Origin: Chryseolinea lacunae
GTDB taxonomy: Bacteria; Bacteroidota; Bacteroidia; Cytophagales; Cyclobacteriaceae
Direction: 5' to 3'
Assembly (NCBI RefSeq): GCF_016735595.1
Contig: NZ_JAERRB010000015.1
Span: 62,001 to 126,000, forward strand
Length of the DNA stretch: 64,000 nucleotides
Shown here: positions 55,788 to 64,000 of the stretch, piece after piece
Position numbering within the stretch: the first letter of the stretch is position 1
How the letters are laid out: each line of letters starts with the position of its first letter
Translations under genes and position numbers: made by a program
Notes under the pieces: generated by a model
What the model saw: only the letters and a program-made list of their open reading frames with translations
Told to the model about the DNA's origin: nothing
Database searches by the model: none

Positions 55788-56843
55788 ATGTTGCAAACTA
55801 CTATGAAGCCGCTGCACATTCCTCCCCATGAGCAACAATACGCCGGCATGATCGGCACCGGTGGCCTTGGCACCGGAAAGTTTTTTCATCTCAATGGCAA
55901 TCACACACTCGGCCGTGAAGAAAGCCGCAGCGGCCGGTTTCTCGACGTGGAAGACTATTGCAAACAGCACATCATTCTCCACTATGTGAAGGTGCTTGCC
56001 GGTCCTCAATTTTCCGTAACACCCATCGGCAAGGTGGGGGAGGACGATCTTGGCCACACCCTCTTGCGCGAGATGAACGCAACCGGATTTGTTATGGATC
56101 ACGTGCAGACGCAACACGCCGCTTCGACCTTGTTCTCGTTATGCTTCTACTATCCCGACGGCAGCGGCGGCAACCTCACTACCGACAATTCGGCCAGCGC
56201 ACAGGTAACGGCAGAAGACATTGCCCGGGCCTCATCCGAAATCAACGCGCTTGGTTCACGCGGCATAGTGATGGCAGCGCCTGAGGTGCCACTGGCTGCG
56301 CGTGCGAAATTGCTAATGCTGGGCAAAGCGGCCGGCGCCTGCTGCGCAGCATCGTTTACAGCGGAAGAGCTAAGGCAACCCGAAACGCACACGATGTTGT
56401 CGTCAACGGATTTGTTGTCAATCAATTTGAGTGAAGCGCATGCTTTGATTCCGGGTCACGAACATGCCAACACAAAAGACGTTGTGGAGCGAACCATTCA
56501 AACACTCCGCGAAGCCAACCCGCACATGCTCGTGGCCATCACCGACGGACGGATGGGAAGCTGGTGCTGGGATGGCCACACGTTGAACTTCCGGAAAAGC
56601 ATAGACACAGTTCCCAGGAGCACAGCAGGAGCGGGCGACGCTTTTTTTTCGGGATTGCTTTGTGGACAAATAGCGGGCCTTTCCTTTTTTGAAGCGCAGG
56701 AGCTTGCCACGCTGGTGGCCGCGTTGAGCGTCACGTCGCAGCACACCATTCATAAAACACTTGACCGTTGTGCCCTGAAAGAATTTTATCAACACACGGC
56801 CACGGCATTGTCGTTGGCGGTTAAAAAACTATTGGAGGACTAA
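55788..56843 (+). CDS. PfkB-family carbohydrate kinase
   Basis: A 351-residue ribokinase-fold kinase, distinct from the first PfkB protein. GTGGLGTGKFFHLNG opens the fold. TPIGKVGEDDLGHTLLREM matches signature 1 and STAGAGDAFFSGLL is signature 2, with catalytic Asp284. Translation may start at 55788 or at the ATG five codons later. Tight coupling to the NagB-like gene suggests that it phosphorylates the same sugar. PfkB members include fructokinase, ribokinase, keto-deoxy-gluconate kinase and adenosine kinase, so substrate assignment is open. Confidence 0.85.
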   Translation: MLQTTMKPLHIPPHEQQYAGMIGTGGLGTGKFFHLNGNHTLGREESRSGRFLDVEDYCKQHIILHYVKVLAGPQFSVTPIGKVGEDDLGHTLLREMNATGFVMDHVQTQHAASTLFSLCFYYPDGSGGNLTTDNSASAQVTAEDIARASSEINALGSRGIVMAAPEVPLAARAKLLMLGKAAGACCAASFTAEELRQPETHTMLSSTDLLSINLSEAHALIPGHEHANTKDVVERTIQTLREANPHMLVAITDGRMGSWCWDGHTLNFRKSIDTVPRSTAGAGDAFFSGLLCGQIAGLSFFEAQELATLVAALSVTSQHTIHKTLDRCALKEFYQHTATALSLAVKKLLED

Positions 56844-56848
56844 CAACT

Positions 56849-57160
56849 ATGGGCGTCGTCATGCGCATTATTCAGCAATTTGATCCGTGTCATGAACGCG
56901 ACTTCATGGCGCTGGAGCAGCAATTCGATCAACTGGAAAAGAGCCGTCCCGACTATCCGAAAGGAAAGCGGATGCAGCCCATTTCGGGCGGTGAACCGCT
57001 CAACACGCTGATCTGGCAATATGAATTTCCGGATCTGGAAACGGCCTACAAAACACTGAACTTCTTTAGCGGCGACGACGGCCACGAAGACCTTTACCGG
57101 CAGCAGGTGGCGTTTATCCGCCAGGCAAAGATCGAGTTCTACAAGACGCTGGATTTTTAG
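56849..57160 (+). CDS. Small conserved-looking protein, possible alpha-beta barrel
   Basis: A 103-residue protein without signal peptide. Features resemble a dimeric ferredoxin-like alpha-beta barrel: a first strand (VMRIIQQFDP), a helix (FMALEQQFDQLE), a strand with LIWQYEFPD and a second helix (LETAYKTLNFFSGDDGHEDLY), ending in a helix with Lys and Glu. This layout recalls NIPSNAP or antibiotic-biosynthesis-monooxygenase-like domains, but identity is low by eye. It lies 5 bp after the second kinase gene, so co-expression is likely. Function is not known; a small sugar mutarotase or binding role cannot be excluded. Confidence 0.7.
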   Translation: MGVVMRIIQQFDPCHERDFMALEQQFDQLEKSRPDYPKGKRMQPISGGEPLNTLIWQYEFPDLETAYKTLNFFSGDDGHEDLYRQQVAFIRQAKIEFYKTLDF

Positions 57161-57222
57161 CGCGGACCGCGCCGCCAAAACAAAGGAGTCTGTATATTTA
57201 CTGAAACTAACCCGTTCAGCAC

Positions 57223-58206
57223 ATGATCCGACTCCTCGTCCTATTCCTGCTCACACTGTCCACAACAACCCTCCACGCCCAGGCTACTGCACAGAAAGCA
57301 ACCTCCGGCAATCCCATATTTCCCGGCTGGTATGCCGACCCCGAGGGCGTGATTTTTGGAAAAACATACTGGGTGTATCCCACCTATTCGGATGCCTATA
57401 ACCGGCAGGTGTTCTTCGACGCGTTTTCGTCTACCGACCTGGTGCATTGGACAAAGCACGAACGCATTCTGGACACAACGCGTGTAACGTGGGCCAAACG
57501 CGCCATGTGGGCACCGGCGGCGTTGGAGAAAAACGGGAAGTACTATCTGTTCTTTGGTGCCAACGACATTCAGAGCAATGCCGAAAAAGGCGGGATTGGG
57601 GTGGCCGTAGCCGACCGTCCCCAGGGACCCTTCAAAGATCTGTTGGGTAAACCCCTCATCGATGCCTTTCACAACGGCGCCCAACCCATCGACCAGTTTG
57701 TGTTCAAAGACAAAGACGGCACCTACTATATTATCTATGGCGGCTGGCGACACTGTAACATCGCGAAGTTGAACAGCGACTTCACCGCGGTGTTGTCGTT
57801 TGCCGATGGCAACACATTTAAAGAGATCACACCACAAGGCTATGTGGAAGGTCCCTTCATGTTTATCCGGAACAACAAGTATTATTTCATGTGGTCGGAA
57901 GGCGCTTGGGGTGGCCCCGATTATTGTGTGGCCTACGCCATTGCCGACTCGCCATTTGGTCCCTTCATCCGTATCGGAAAAGTATTGGAGCAGGATGCTG
58001 CAGTGGCGCGGGGCGCTGGTCATCATTCGGTGATGCATACACCGGGAACCGACGCATGGTATATCGTGTATCACCGCAGACCCTTGACCGAGACGGATGC
58101 AAACCATCGCGAAACGTGTATTGAAACGTTAACCTTTGATGCAAAAGGACTCATCGAACCCGTGAAGCTCACAACGCAAGGCGTGTCGCCCCGGAAGATC
58201 AAATGA
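57223..58206 (+). CDS. GH43-family glycoside hydrolase
   Basis: A 327-residue secreted five-bladed-propeller enzyme with a signal peptide ending LHAQ. The three catalytic acids of GH43 can be placed: base Asp39 in YADPEG, Asp157 in PIDQFVF, and proton donor Glu209 in YVEGPFMF. The Trp/Tyr-rich blades (GKYYLFFGANDI, KDGTYYIIYGG, KYYFMWSEGAW) fit. GH43 enzymes act on alpha-arabinofuranosides, beta-xylosides or beta-galactosides. It is the last gene of the plus-strand run and is followed by a terminator-like hairpin. A one-mismatch -7 element (TATATTTA at 57193-57200) may give it a separate promoter. Confidence 0.9.
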   Translation: MIRLLVLFLLTLSTTTLHAQATAQKATSGNPIFPGWYADPEGVIFGKTYWVYPTYSDAYNRQVFFDAFSSTDLVHWTKHERILDTTRVTWAKRAMWAPAALEKNGKYYLFFGANDIQSNAEKGGIGVAVADRPQGPFKDLLGKPLIDAFHNGAQPIDQFVFKDKDGTYYIIYGGWRHCNIAKLNSDFTAVLSFADGNTFKEITPQGYVEGPFMFIRNNKYYFMWSEGAWGGPDYCVAYAIADSPFGPFIRIGKVLEQDAAVARGAGHHSVMHTPGTDAWYIVYHRRPLTETDANHRETCIETLTFDAKGLIEPVKLTTQGVSPRKIK

Positions 58207-58456
58207 GGACACCGGACTGCCGTGTTTGGCGGGGACGTAATTCTAAATAGAATCTTTAAAATCAGCTAACAAACACGATGCCATGCAGCGAGTGTGGAAT
58301 TTTATTCCCACTTTTTTCCCCAACGCATGCCATAGAGCGCTCTGAAATTCCACAGCCAAAATTATCGCGCCGATATCAGGAATTCTTCCTGTAATTTTTA
58401 ATGCAGGATGCATTTTATTTCTCCTTCACACTGTATACTTGTGCACGTCCTGCACT
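58207..58456. other. 250-bp structured intergenic region
   Basis: This gap after the GH43 gene holds a terminator-like hairpin (58292-58317), an AGAGCGCTCT palindrome (58333-58342) and an alternative pairing of TGTGGAATTT (58293-58302) with AAATTCCACA (58345-58354). A TATACTTG sequence (58434-58441), one base from the -7 consensus, lies 15 bp before the receiver-kinase start. No gene is supported. Confidence 0.45.
58292..58317 (+). terminator. Probable rho-independent terminator after the amino-sugar operon
   Basis: GTGTGGAA (58292-58299) pairs with TTCCCAC (58305-58311) with one bulged T, and six T follow. It lies 85 bp after the GH43 stop. The left arm can pair instead with 58345-58354. 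Confidence 0.55.
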
Positions 58457-60034
58457 ATGATATTGATTGTTGACGACAACCAAGAGAATATATACTCCCT
58501 GAAGAAGTTACTGGAGCTTCACAAATTTGTGGTGGACAGTGCGCTGTCGGGCGAGGAAGCGTTGAAGAAGGTGCTGAAGAATTCGTATTCGCTGATCATC
58601 CTCGACGTTCAAATGCCCGACATGGATGGCTTTGAAGTGGCGGAGGCCATCTCGGGCTACAGCAAGTCAAAAGACATTCCCATCCTCTTTCTTTCGGCCG
58701 TGAACACGGAAAAGAAATTTATTACAAAAGGATTTCAATCCGGCGGCGTAGACTACGTCACCAAGCCGTTCGATCCGGACCTGCTGCTGTTGAAGGTAAA
58801 AAGCTTTTACAAAATCTCGGAACAAAACCGGCAGCTCAGCGCCATGGACAAGTTCTTGCGCGAAGAAATTGAATTTCGAAAGAAAGCCGAGAACGAACTG
58901 CAGGAGCGTGTCGAAGAATTGAAGTCCATCCTGGAGTCGATGCCCCAAATGGCATTCACCACAAAACCCGATGGCAACATCGAATTTGTGAACAACCACT
59001 GGGCCATGTACAGTGACGACAACACTGCGTTTCCCACCACGGAGGGCATCACGGTGACGGACTGTATGAAAATGGCCATCCAAACACAGAAGCAATTCAT
59101 CCAGGAGGTGCGCATCAAGGTGCTGAACGGCGACGACTATCGCTTCCACGTGCTCTATCTCACACCGGTGAAGAAGGAAGACCACCTCATCAAATGGGTG
59201 GGCATCTTCACCGACATTCATGAGCAAAAGATGGCGTCTCAAATTCTCGAGAACAAGGTTGAGGAAAGAACGCAGGAGTTGAAACACATCAACCGTAAAC
59301 TTCAGGAAAGCAACAGCGAACTACAGCAATTCGCCTTTGTGGCGTCACACGATTTGCAGGAACCGCTTCGGAAAATTCAGGTGTTCAGCAATATGGTGAT
59401 GGAAAAATATCCACCGCCCCAGAGCGAAGGAAAACGTTTCCTGGAAAAAATCATTTCGTCGGCCGACCGTATGCGCAAGCTCATCACCGACCTGTTGGAC
59501 TATTCGAGGCCTCCCGACAAGGATCTCTTTCAGGAAACCGATCTCAACGCTGTGGTTAACGAAGTGTTGGTGGATCTTGAGTTGAAGGTGAAAGCAAAGA
59601 ATGCCATCGTCGATGTGGGGCCGATACCTCGGGCGGTGGTGATTCCCGGACAGATCAAGCAAGTGTTTCAGAACCTGATCAGCAACGCCCTCAAGTTTTC
59701 GAAGGAAGAAACCTTTCCCGAAATCAGCATTCGGGCAGAACGTGTCGACAGCAAATCCTTAGCCGCGAGCCCGACCCGCGATGGCGACTATTTGCGCATC
59801 ACCTTGCGCGACAATGGCATCGGGTTCCAGCAGCATTATGCCGACAAGGTGTTTGAAATCTTTCAACGCCTGAATCAAAAAGATTCTTATGAGGGAACAG
59901 GCATTGGACTTGCCATAGTGAAGAAAACAATCGATCGTCACAACGGTCTTATCAGCGTGACGAGCGAAGAGAATGTCGGGACAAAATTCACCATCGTGCT
60001 GCCTCTTCGGCCAATTGAAATTTCCGGAGCATGA
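58457..60034 (+). CDS. Receiver-PAS-histidine kinase
   Basis: A 525-residue cytoplasmic kinase with an N-terminal receiver domain (residues 1-120; ILIVDDNQENIYSLKKL, phospho-acceptor Asp50 in LDVQMPDMDGF, a Lys in YVTKPF). A coiled coil and a PAS domain (about 160-280, MAFTTKPDGNIEFVNNHW) follow. HisKA has His298 (ASHDLQEPL). The ATPase has LISNALKFSK, DNGIGFQ and GTGIGLAIV. No membrane helix is seen. It receives phosphate from another kinase and relays it onward. The ATG at 58457 is chosen because it starts the first strand of the receiver; an upstream TTG would add a short CTSC stretch. It is followed by the hybrid kinase gene after 51 bp. Confidence 0.92.
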   Translation: MILIVDDNQENIYSLKKLLELHKFVVDSALSGEEALKKVLKNSYSLIILDVQMPDMDGFEVAEAISGYSKSKDIPILFLSAVNTEKKFITKGFQSGGVDYVTKPFDPDLLLLKVKSFYKISEQNRQLSAMDKFLREEIEFRKKAENELQERVEELKSILESMPQMAFTTKPDGNIEFVNNHWAMYSDDNTAFPTTEGITVTDCMKMAIQTQKQFIQEVRIKVLNGDDYRFHVLYLTPVKKEDHLIKWVGIFTDIHEQKMASQILENKVEERTQELKHINRKLQESNSELQQFAFVASHDLQEPLRKIQVFSNMVMEKYPPPQSEGKRFLEKIISSADRMRKLITDLLDYSRPPDKDLFQETDLNAVVNEVLVDLELKVKAKNAIVDVGPIPRAVVIPGQIKQVFQNLISNALKFSKEETFPEISIRAERVDSKSLAASPTRDGDYLRITLRDNGIGFQQHYADKVFEIFQRLNQKDSYEGTGIGLAIVKKTIDRHNGLISVTSEENVGTKFTIVLPLRPIEISGA

Positions 60035-60085
60035 AAATTAAAATTAGCAGAGCATACTTAACAGAACCTTGTTTTTTATAGTGAA

Positions 60086-63000
60086 ATGAAGACTACGTAT
60101 AAGAGAAACCTCATCATTGGCTTTGGCGTATCGCTATTGATCCTGATGATTAGTTCGGTGGCCTCCTACATCAGCATCCGCAATTTGCTGGACAGTTCAA
60201 ACTGGGTGAATCATACCCATGCGGTTATTCTCGAATTGAACGACGTGATGTCGGCGTTGAAAGATGCCGAGACGGGACAACGCGGCTATTTGCTGACCGG
60301 CGAAAAGGATTATCAAGAACCTTACAAGGCAGCACAGGCCGTGGCGGACAGAGCTCTTGACAACGTGCAGGCGCTCACCCTCGACAATACCGCACAGCAA
60401 AAGGGCATTGAAGATCTTCGCCGCCTCGTGACAAAGCGGTTCACCATTCTGCAACGCGTCATCGACCACCGCGATTCCGTGGGCACGTTGCAGATAAAAG
60501 ACCTTCGCATGGGCAAGGACTATATGGACTCGGTGCGCTCGCTCATGACGTCTATGCGCGAACGCGAAGAAGCACTATTGAAGGAGCGAACCTCGCGCAT
60601 GGAAACATTCTCCAACTTCACGCCGGTGCTCATTGTGACTGCCGCTGTCATCGCCTTGCTCATCACCATCGCGTTCTATGTGCGCGTCCGCAACGACTTC
60701 GAAGAGAAAGCGATCCTGCAACGTGAACTGGAAGCGAAAGAGAAAGACATCAGCACACGCATCGGCATCATACGAGGCATTGCCGACAAGGTCGCGGCGG
60801 GCGACTACGGCATTCGTGTTGACGACCAGCAAAGCGATGCGCTGGGCAATGTGGCGGGGTCACTCAACAAGATGGCATCGTCGCTACAGGAGTCGTTTGT
60901 GCAGCTCTCTGACAAGGAGTGGTTGCAAGCTGGCATCGCCGGACTGAACGATGTGATGATCGGGGAGAAGACGTTGCAGGCCCTCACCAACCAGGTCATC
61001 GAGTTTGTGTCGTCCTACTCGCAAAGCCAGGTGGGCGCCCTCTACATTCTGGAACGCGACGAGCTTCAGGTGTTTGCAGGCTATGCCTATATGCCCGACA
61101 AGTCGCGTGCGCGATTCAAGATTGGCGAAGGCCTCGTAGGGCAGGCCGTGTCGACCGGCAAGCTCATGGAACTGAAAGATGTTCCTGAGGAAAGCATCTA
61201 CATCAGCTTCACCACCGGCCAGGCCCGACCCAGGCACATCGTGGCCATTCCGCTCTACGACGGCTACACCATCAAAGGTGCACTGGAAGTGGCTTCCCTG
61301 CATACATTCACCACCCGTGACCTTGAGTTTTTGAGAACGTCAGCAGCCAACATCGGCGTATCGATCAGCACAGCGCAGAACCGGAAGCGCATGCAGGAAC
61401 TGCTGGAAGAAACACAATCCCAAACCGAAGAACTACAGGCCCAGCACAGCGAGCTGGAACACGTGAACAGCGAGCTGGAAGTGCAAACCGAAAAGCTCCA
61501 GGCTTCCGAAGAAGAATTGAAAGTGCAACAGGAAGAACTGCGCCAGGCCAACCAGGAACTGGAAGAAAGAAGCCGCATGCTCGAAGACCGGAACGAGTTG
61601 ATCACCGAGCGCAACCTCGAAATACAGGCGAAGGCGGAACAGCTCGCGCAGACCACCCGCTATAAATCCGAGTTTCTTGCCAACATGTCGCACGAACTGC
61701 GCACACCACTCAACTCCATCCTGTTGCTATCGCGACTGATGTCCGAAAATCCGGAGAAGAATCTCAACACCGATCAGGTAGAATATGCCCGTGTCATCCA
61801 AAGCTCAGGCAACGGTTTGTTATCGCTCATCGACGAAATATTGGACCTCTCCAAAATTGAGTCCGGAAAAATGCGGCTTGAATATAGCCAGGTGTCGGTG
61901 CAGGAAATTATCGAAGAGATGCAAGGCGTGTTTCATCCCATGGCCAAAGTGAAAGGCATCGAGTTCCTCACAACGGTGGCGAAGGATGTGCCCGAAAAGA
62001 TAGAGACCGACAAACTACGGCTCGTGCAGATCTTGCGCAACCTTTTGTCGAACGCGCTGAAGTTCACCGCGAATGGCTATGTGAGCCTGGATGTGGCCAA
62101 AGAAGGTAAAGACATGTTCATGCTGAGAATTGCTGTGAAGGATACGGGCATAGGTGTGCCGTTGGAAAAACAGCAGCTCATCTTTGAAGCCTTTCAGCAA
62201 GCCGATGGTTCGACGCGCCGTAAATATGGCGGAACCGGGTTGGGCCTTTCCATCAGCCGCGAATTGGCCAAGCTTTTGGGTGGAGAAATCCGCATGAAAA
62301 GTGAAGTGGGTAAAGGCAGTGAATTTATATTAAACATACCCCTGAGCCAGCCGCAGGGAAAACCCGAAACGTTCACCAACAGTCTCTCGGATTTACTCAC
62401 CAGCGATCCGCTGCAATGCAATCGCCCTAAAACAGACGCCAAGTATATTAGCACGTCCATTCCCGAAAACATTCCCGACGACAGGGCTGTGATCAAGACC
62501 GATGACAAGGTGATTCTTATTGTGGAAGACGACACAAACTTTGCCAAGTCGTTGCTGGACTTTACGCGGCGCCGTGGCTACAAGGGCATCGTGGCTGTTC
62601 GCGGTGACGAAGGCATTGCACTGGCCCGCGAATTTTCACCCGTGGGCATATTGCTCGACATTCAACTGCCCGTGAAGAGCGGTTGGGAAGTGATGGACGA
62701 ATTGAAAGCCAATGCCTACACCCGCCACATTCCCGTTCATATCATGTCGTCGCACGAAGGAAAGAGCGAGAGCCTGCACAAAGGCGCCGTGGATTTTATC
62801 AACAAACCGGTGGCCTACGAAAAGATGCAGGAGATCTTTCAAAAGATCGAATACGTGTTGACGCACCATCCCAAGAAAGTGCTCATCGTAGAAGAAAACC
62901 CCCAGCACGCCAAAGCCCTGGGCTACTTCCTCGAAACCTTCGACATCAGTCTCGAGATCCGGAACGATGTGCAGGAAGCCATCGCGCTCCTCAAGTCGAA

Positions 63001-63694
63001 AGATACCGACTGTGTGATACTCGACATGGGCATGCCCGATCAGAAATCGTATGAGACCCTGGAACAGGTGCGCAGCACCCCCGGTCTTGAAAATGTTCCC
63101 GTCATTATTTTTACAGGACAAAATCTGTCGCGCGCCGAAGAGTTGCGTATGAAGCAATATGCCGACTCCATCGTTATCAAAACCGCGCATTCCTACAAAC
63201 GCATTTACGACGAGGTGTCGCTATTCCTTCACCTGATGGAAAAGAAAGAATCTCCCAATGCAAAACCACGCTATCACAAACTTGGCGAACTGGACGAAGT
63301 GCTGAAAGGCAAAACCGTACTCATTGCCGACGACGACGTGCGCAACATCTTCTCGCTCACAAAAGCCATGGAGAACTACATGATGAATGTGATCACCGCG
63401 GTGGATGGTAAAGACGCCTTGAAACAATTGCAAGCCAGTCCCAACGTCGATATCGTGTTGATGGATATGATGATGCCCGAGATGGACGGCTATGAGTCCA
63501 CCACCGCCATTCGAAACGATCCGCGCCTGAAGAACATCCCGGTCATTGCCGTCACGGCCAAAGCCATGGCGGGCGACCGCGCCAAATGCATCAGCGCCGG
63601 AGCCTCCGATTATATTTCAAAACCGGTAGACATAGACCAACTGCTGTCGTTGCTGCGGGTGTGGCTCTATGAACGCGGCACCACTAAACGCTAG
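60086..63694 (+). CDS. CHASE3-GAF hybrid histidine kinase with three receiver domains
   Basis: A 1202-residue membrane kinase. TM1 is near 10-30 and the periplasmic CHASE3 domain contains ALKDAETGQRGYLLTGEKDYQ. TM2 is near 175-195, followed by a HAMP-like segment. A GAF domain (about 310-430, FKIGEGLVGQAVSTGK, HIVAIPLYDGYTIKGAL) precedes a long coiled coil. HisKA has His536 (MSHELRTPLN); the ATPase has LLSNALKF and GTGLGLSIS. Three receivers follow, with phospho-acceptors Asp858, Asp980 and Asp1127. Receiver 2 has an EE acidic pair where DD is usual. The gene after it encodes another receiver, so a phosphorelay is likely. Signal and output are unknown. Confidence 0.93.
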   Translation: MKTTYKRNLIIGFGVSLLILMISSVASYISIRNLLDSSNWVNHTHAVILELNDVMSALKDAETGQRGYLLTGEKDYQEPYKAAQAVADRALDNVQALTLDNTAQQKGIEDLRRLVTKRFTILQRVIDHRDSVGTLQIKDLRMGKDYMDSVRSLMTSMREREEALLKERTSRMETFSNFTPVLIVTAAVIALLITIAFYVRVRNDFEEKAILQRELEAKEKDISTRIGIIRGIADKVAAGDYGIRVDDQQSDALGNVAGSLNKMASSLQESFVQLSDKEWLQAGIAGLNDVMIGEKTLQALTNQVIEFVSSYSQSQVGALYILERDELQVFAGYAYMPDKSRARFKIGEGLVGQAVSTGKLMELKDVPEESIYISFTTGQARPRHIVAIPLYDGYTIKGALEVASLHTFTTRDLEFLRTSAANIGVSISTAQNRKRMQELLEETQSQTEELQAQHSELEHVNSELEVQTEKLQASEEELKVQQEELRQANQELEERSRMLEDRNELITERNLEIQAKAEQLAQTTRYKSEFLANMSHELRTPLNSILLLSRLMSENPEKNLNTDQVEYARVIQSSGNGLLSLIDEILDLSKIESGKMRLEYSQVSVQEIIEEMQGVFHPMAKVKGIEFLTTVAKDVPEKIETDKLRLVQILRNLLSNALKFTANGYVSLDVAKEGKDMFMLRIAVKDTGIGVPLEKQQLIFEAFQQADGSTRRKYGGTGLGLSISRELAKLLGGEIRMKSEVGKGSEFILNIPLSQPQGKPETFTNSLSDLLTSDPLQCNRPKTDAKYISTSIPENIPDDRAVIKTDDKVILIVEDDTNFAKSLLDFTRRRGYKGIVAVRGDEGIALAREFSPVGILLDIQLPVKSGWEVMDELKANAYTRHIPVHIMSSHEGKSESLHKGAVDFINKPVAYEKMQEIFQKIEYVLTHHPKKVLIVEENPQHAKALGYFLETFDISLEIRNDVQEAIALLKSKDTDCVILDMGMPDQKSYETLEQVRSTPGLENVPVIIFTGQNLSRAEELRMKQYADSIVIKTAHSYKRIYDEVSLFLHLMEKKESPNAKPRYHKLGELDEVLKGKTVLIADDDVRNIFSLTKAMENYMMNVITAVDGKDALKQLQASPNVDIVLMDMMMPEMDGYESTTAIRNDPRLKNIPVIAVTAKAMAGDRAKCISAGASDYISKPVDIDQLLSLLRVWLYERGTTKR

Positions 63695-63700
63695 GAAGAA

Positions 63701-64000
63701 ATGACTGCGGTAGGAAAAAAAATACTGATTGTCGACGATGACACGCGCAACATCTTTGCGCTCACGGCTGTGCTGAAATCGCGTGGCTACCCATGCCTCT
63801 CTGCACCCGGCGGCGAAGAAGGTCTGCACCTGCTCTCCACCACCGACGACATTGGCATGGTGTTGCTCGACATGATGATGCCTGAAATGGATGGCTATGA
63901 AGTGATCGCCAAAATCCGCGAGAGCGAACGTAGCCACCTTCCCATCATCGCCGTGACGGCCCAGGCCATGGTGGGCGATCGCGAAAAGTGTCTGGCTGCA
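63701..64000 (+). CDS. Response regulator receiver protein (3' end outside window)
   Basis: The first 100 codons of a receiver domain. KKILIVDDDTRNIFALTAVL holds the acidic pair, Asp57 in LDMMMPEMDGYEV is the phospho-acceptor, and IIAVTAQAM gives the conserved Thr. It starts 6 bp after the hybrid kinase stop and closely resembles receiver 3 of that kinase, suggesting duplication. Any output domain lies beyond the edge, so it may be a single-domain regulator or carry a C-terminal effector. Confidence 0.9.
   Translation, partial: MTAVGKKILIVDDDTRNIFALTAVLKSRGYPCLSAPGGEEGLHLLSTTDDIGMVLLDMMMPEMDGYEVIAKIRESERSHLPIIAVTAQAMVGDREKCLAA

Overview
The window is from a Bacteroidota chromosome, most likely a free-living, gliding-type member of the Cytophagales. 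This rests on two SusC/SusD outer-membrane pairs, a C-terminal type IX secretion sorting domain, many lipoproteins, an ECF sigma factor with a FecR-like fragment, and starts without clear Shine-Dalgarno sequences. No rRNA, tRNA, insertion sequence, phage or CRISPR array was recognised. Genes are tightly packed and arranged in nutrient-acquisition loci. The order is inferred from protein families; no database search was possible.

Region 1 (1-3.3 kb): an FtsX-type ABC permease converging on an FMN reductase. Region 2 (3.3-13.1 kb): two cyanophycinase-type S51 peptidases flank a SusC/SusD pair and two PKD + YWTD-propeller lipoproteins. This looks like a polymer-utilisation locus for a cyanophycin-like or isoaspartyl peptide rather than a glycan. 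Region 3 (13.2-20.2 kb): an exported peroxiredoxin, an ArsR-type repressor, a 28-residue Cys-rich ORF behind a near-perfect 32-bp palindrome, then an RND efflux operon (adaptor, pump, TolC). Region 4 (20.3-24.0 kb): a TPR sensor kinase converging on an exported TIM-barrel isomerase.

Region 5 (24.3-36.3 kb): a GH20 hexosaminidase, two GH74-like double-propeller proteins, a stand-alone FecR N-terminal-like protein, and a second SusC/SusD pair ending at a strong terminator. Region 6 (36.4-58.3 kb): an amino-sugar (probably N-acetylgalactosamine) catabolic region. On the minus strand lie a DeoR-type regulator, an EamA/DMT transporter, a GH109 enzyme and an exported Nif3-like protein. On the plus strand an 11-gene run encodes AgaS, two PfkB kinases, a class II aldolase, an amidohydrolase, a NodB-like deacetylase candidate, a SASA-type esterase, a PQQ dehydrogenase with inserted cytochrome c, a NagB homologue with an altered active site, a small protein and a GH43 enzyme. 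An ECF sigma gene and a DUF5107-TPR protein gene lie between the two arms.

Region 7 (58.4-64.0 kb): a response-regulator/histidine-kinase fusion, a CHASE3-GAF hybrid kinase with three receiver domains, and a receiver protein cut by the window edge.

Working model: surface glycosidases and SusCD pairs deliver sugars or peptides to the periplasm. Exported enzymes trim them, and the AgaS-aldolase module sends amino sugars into glycolysis under DeoR-type control.
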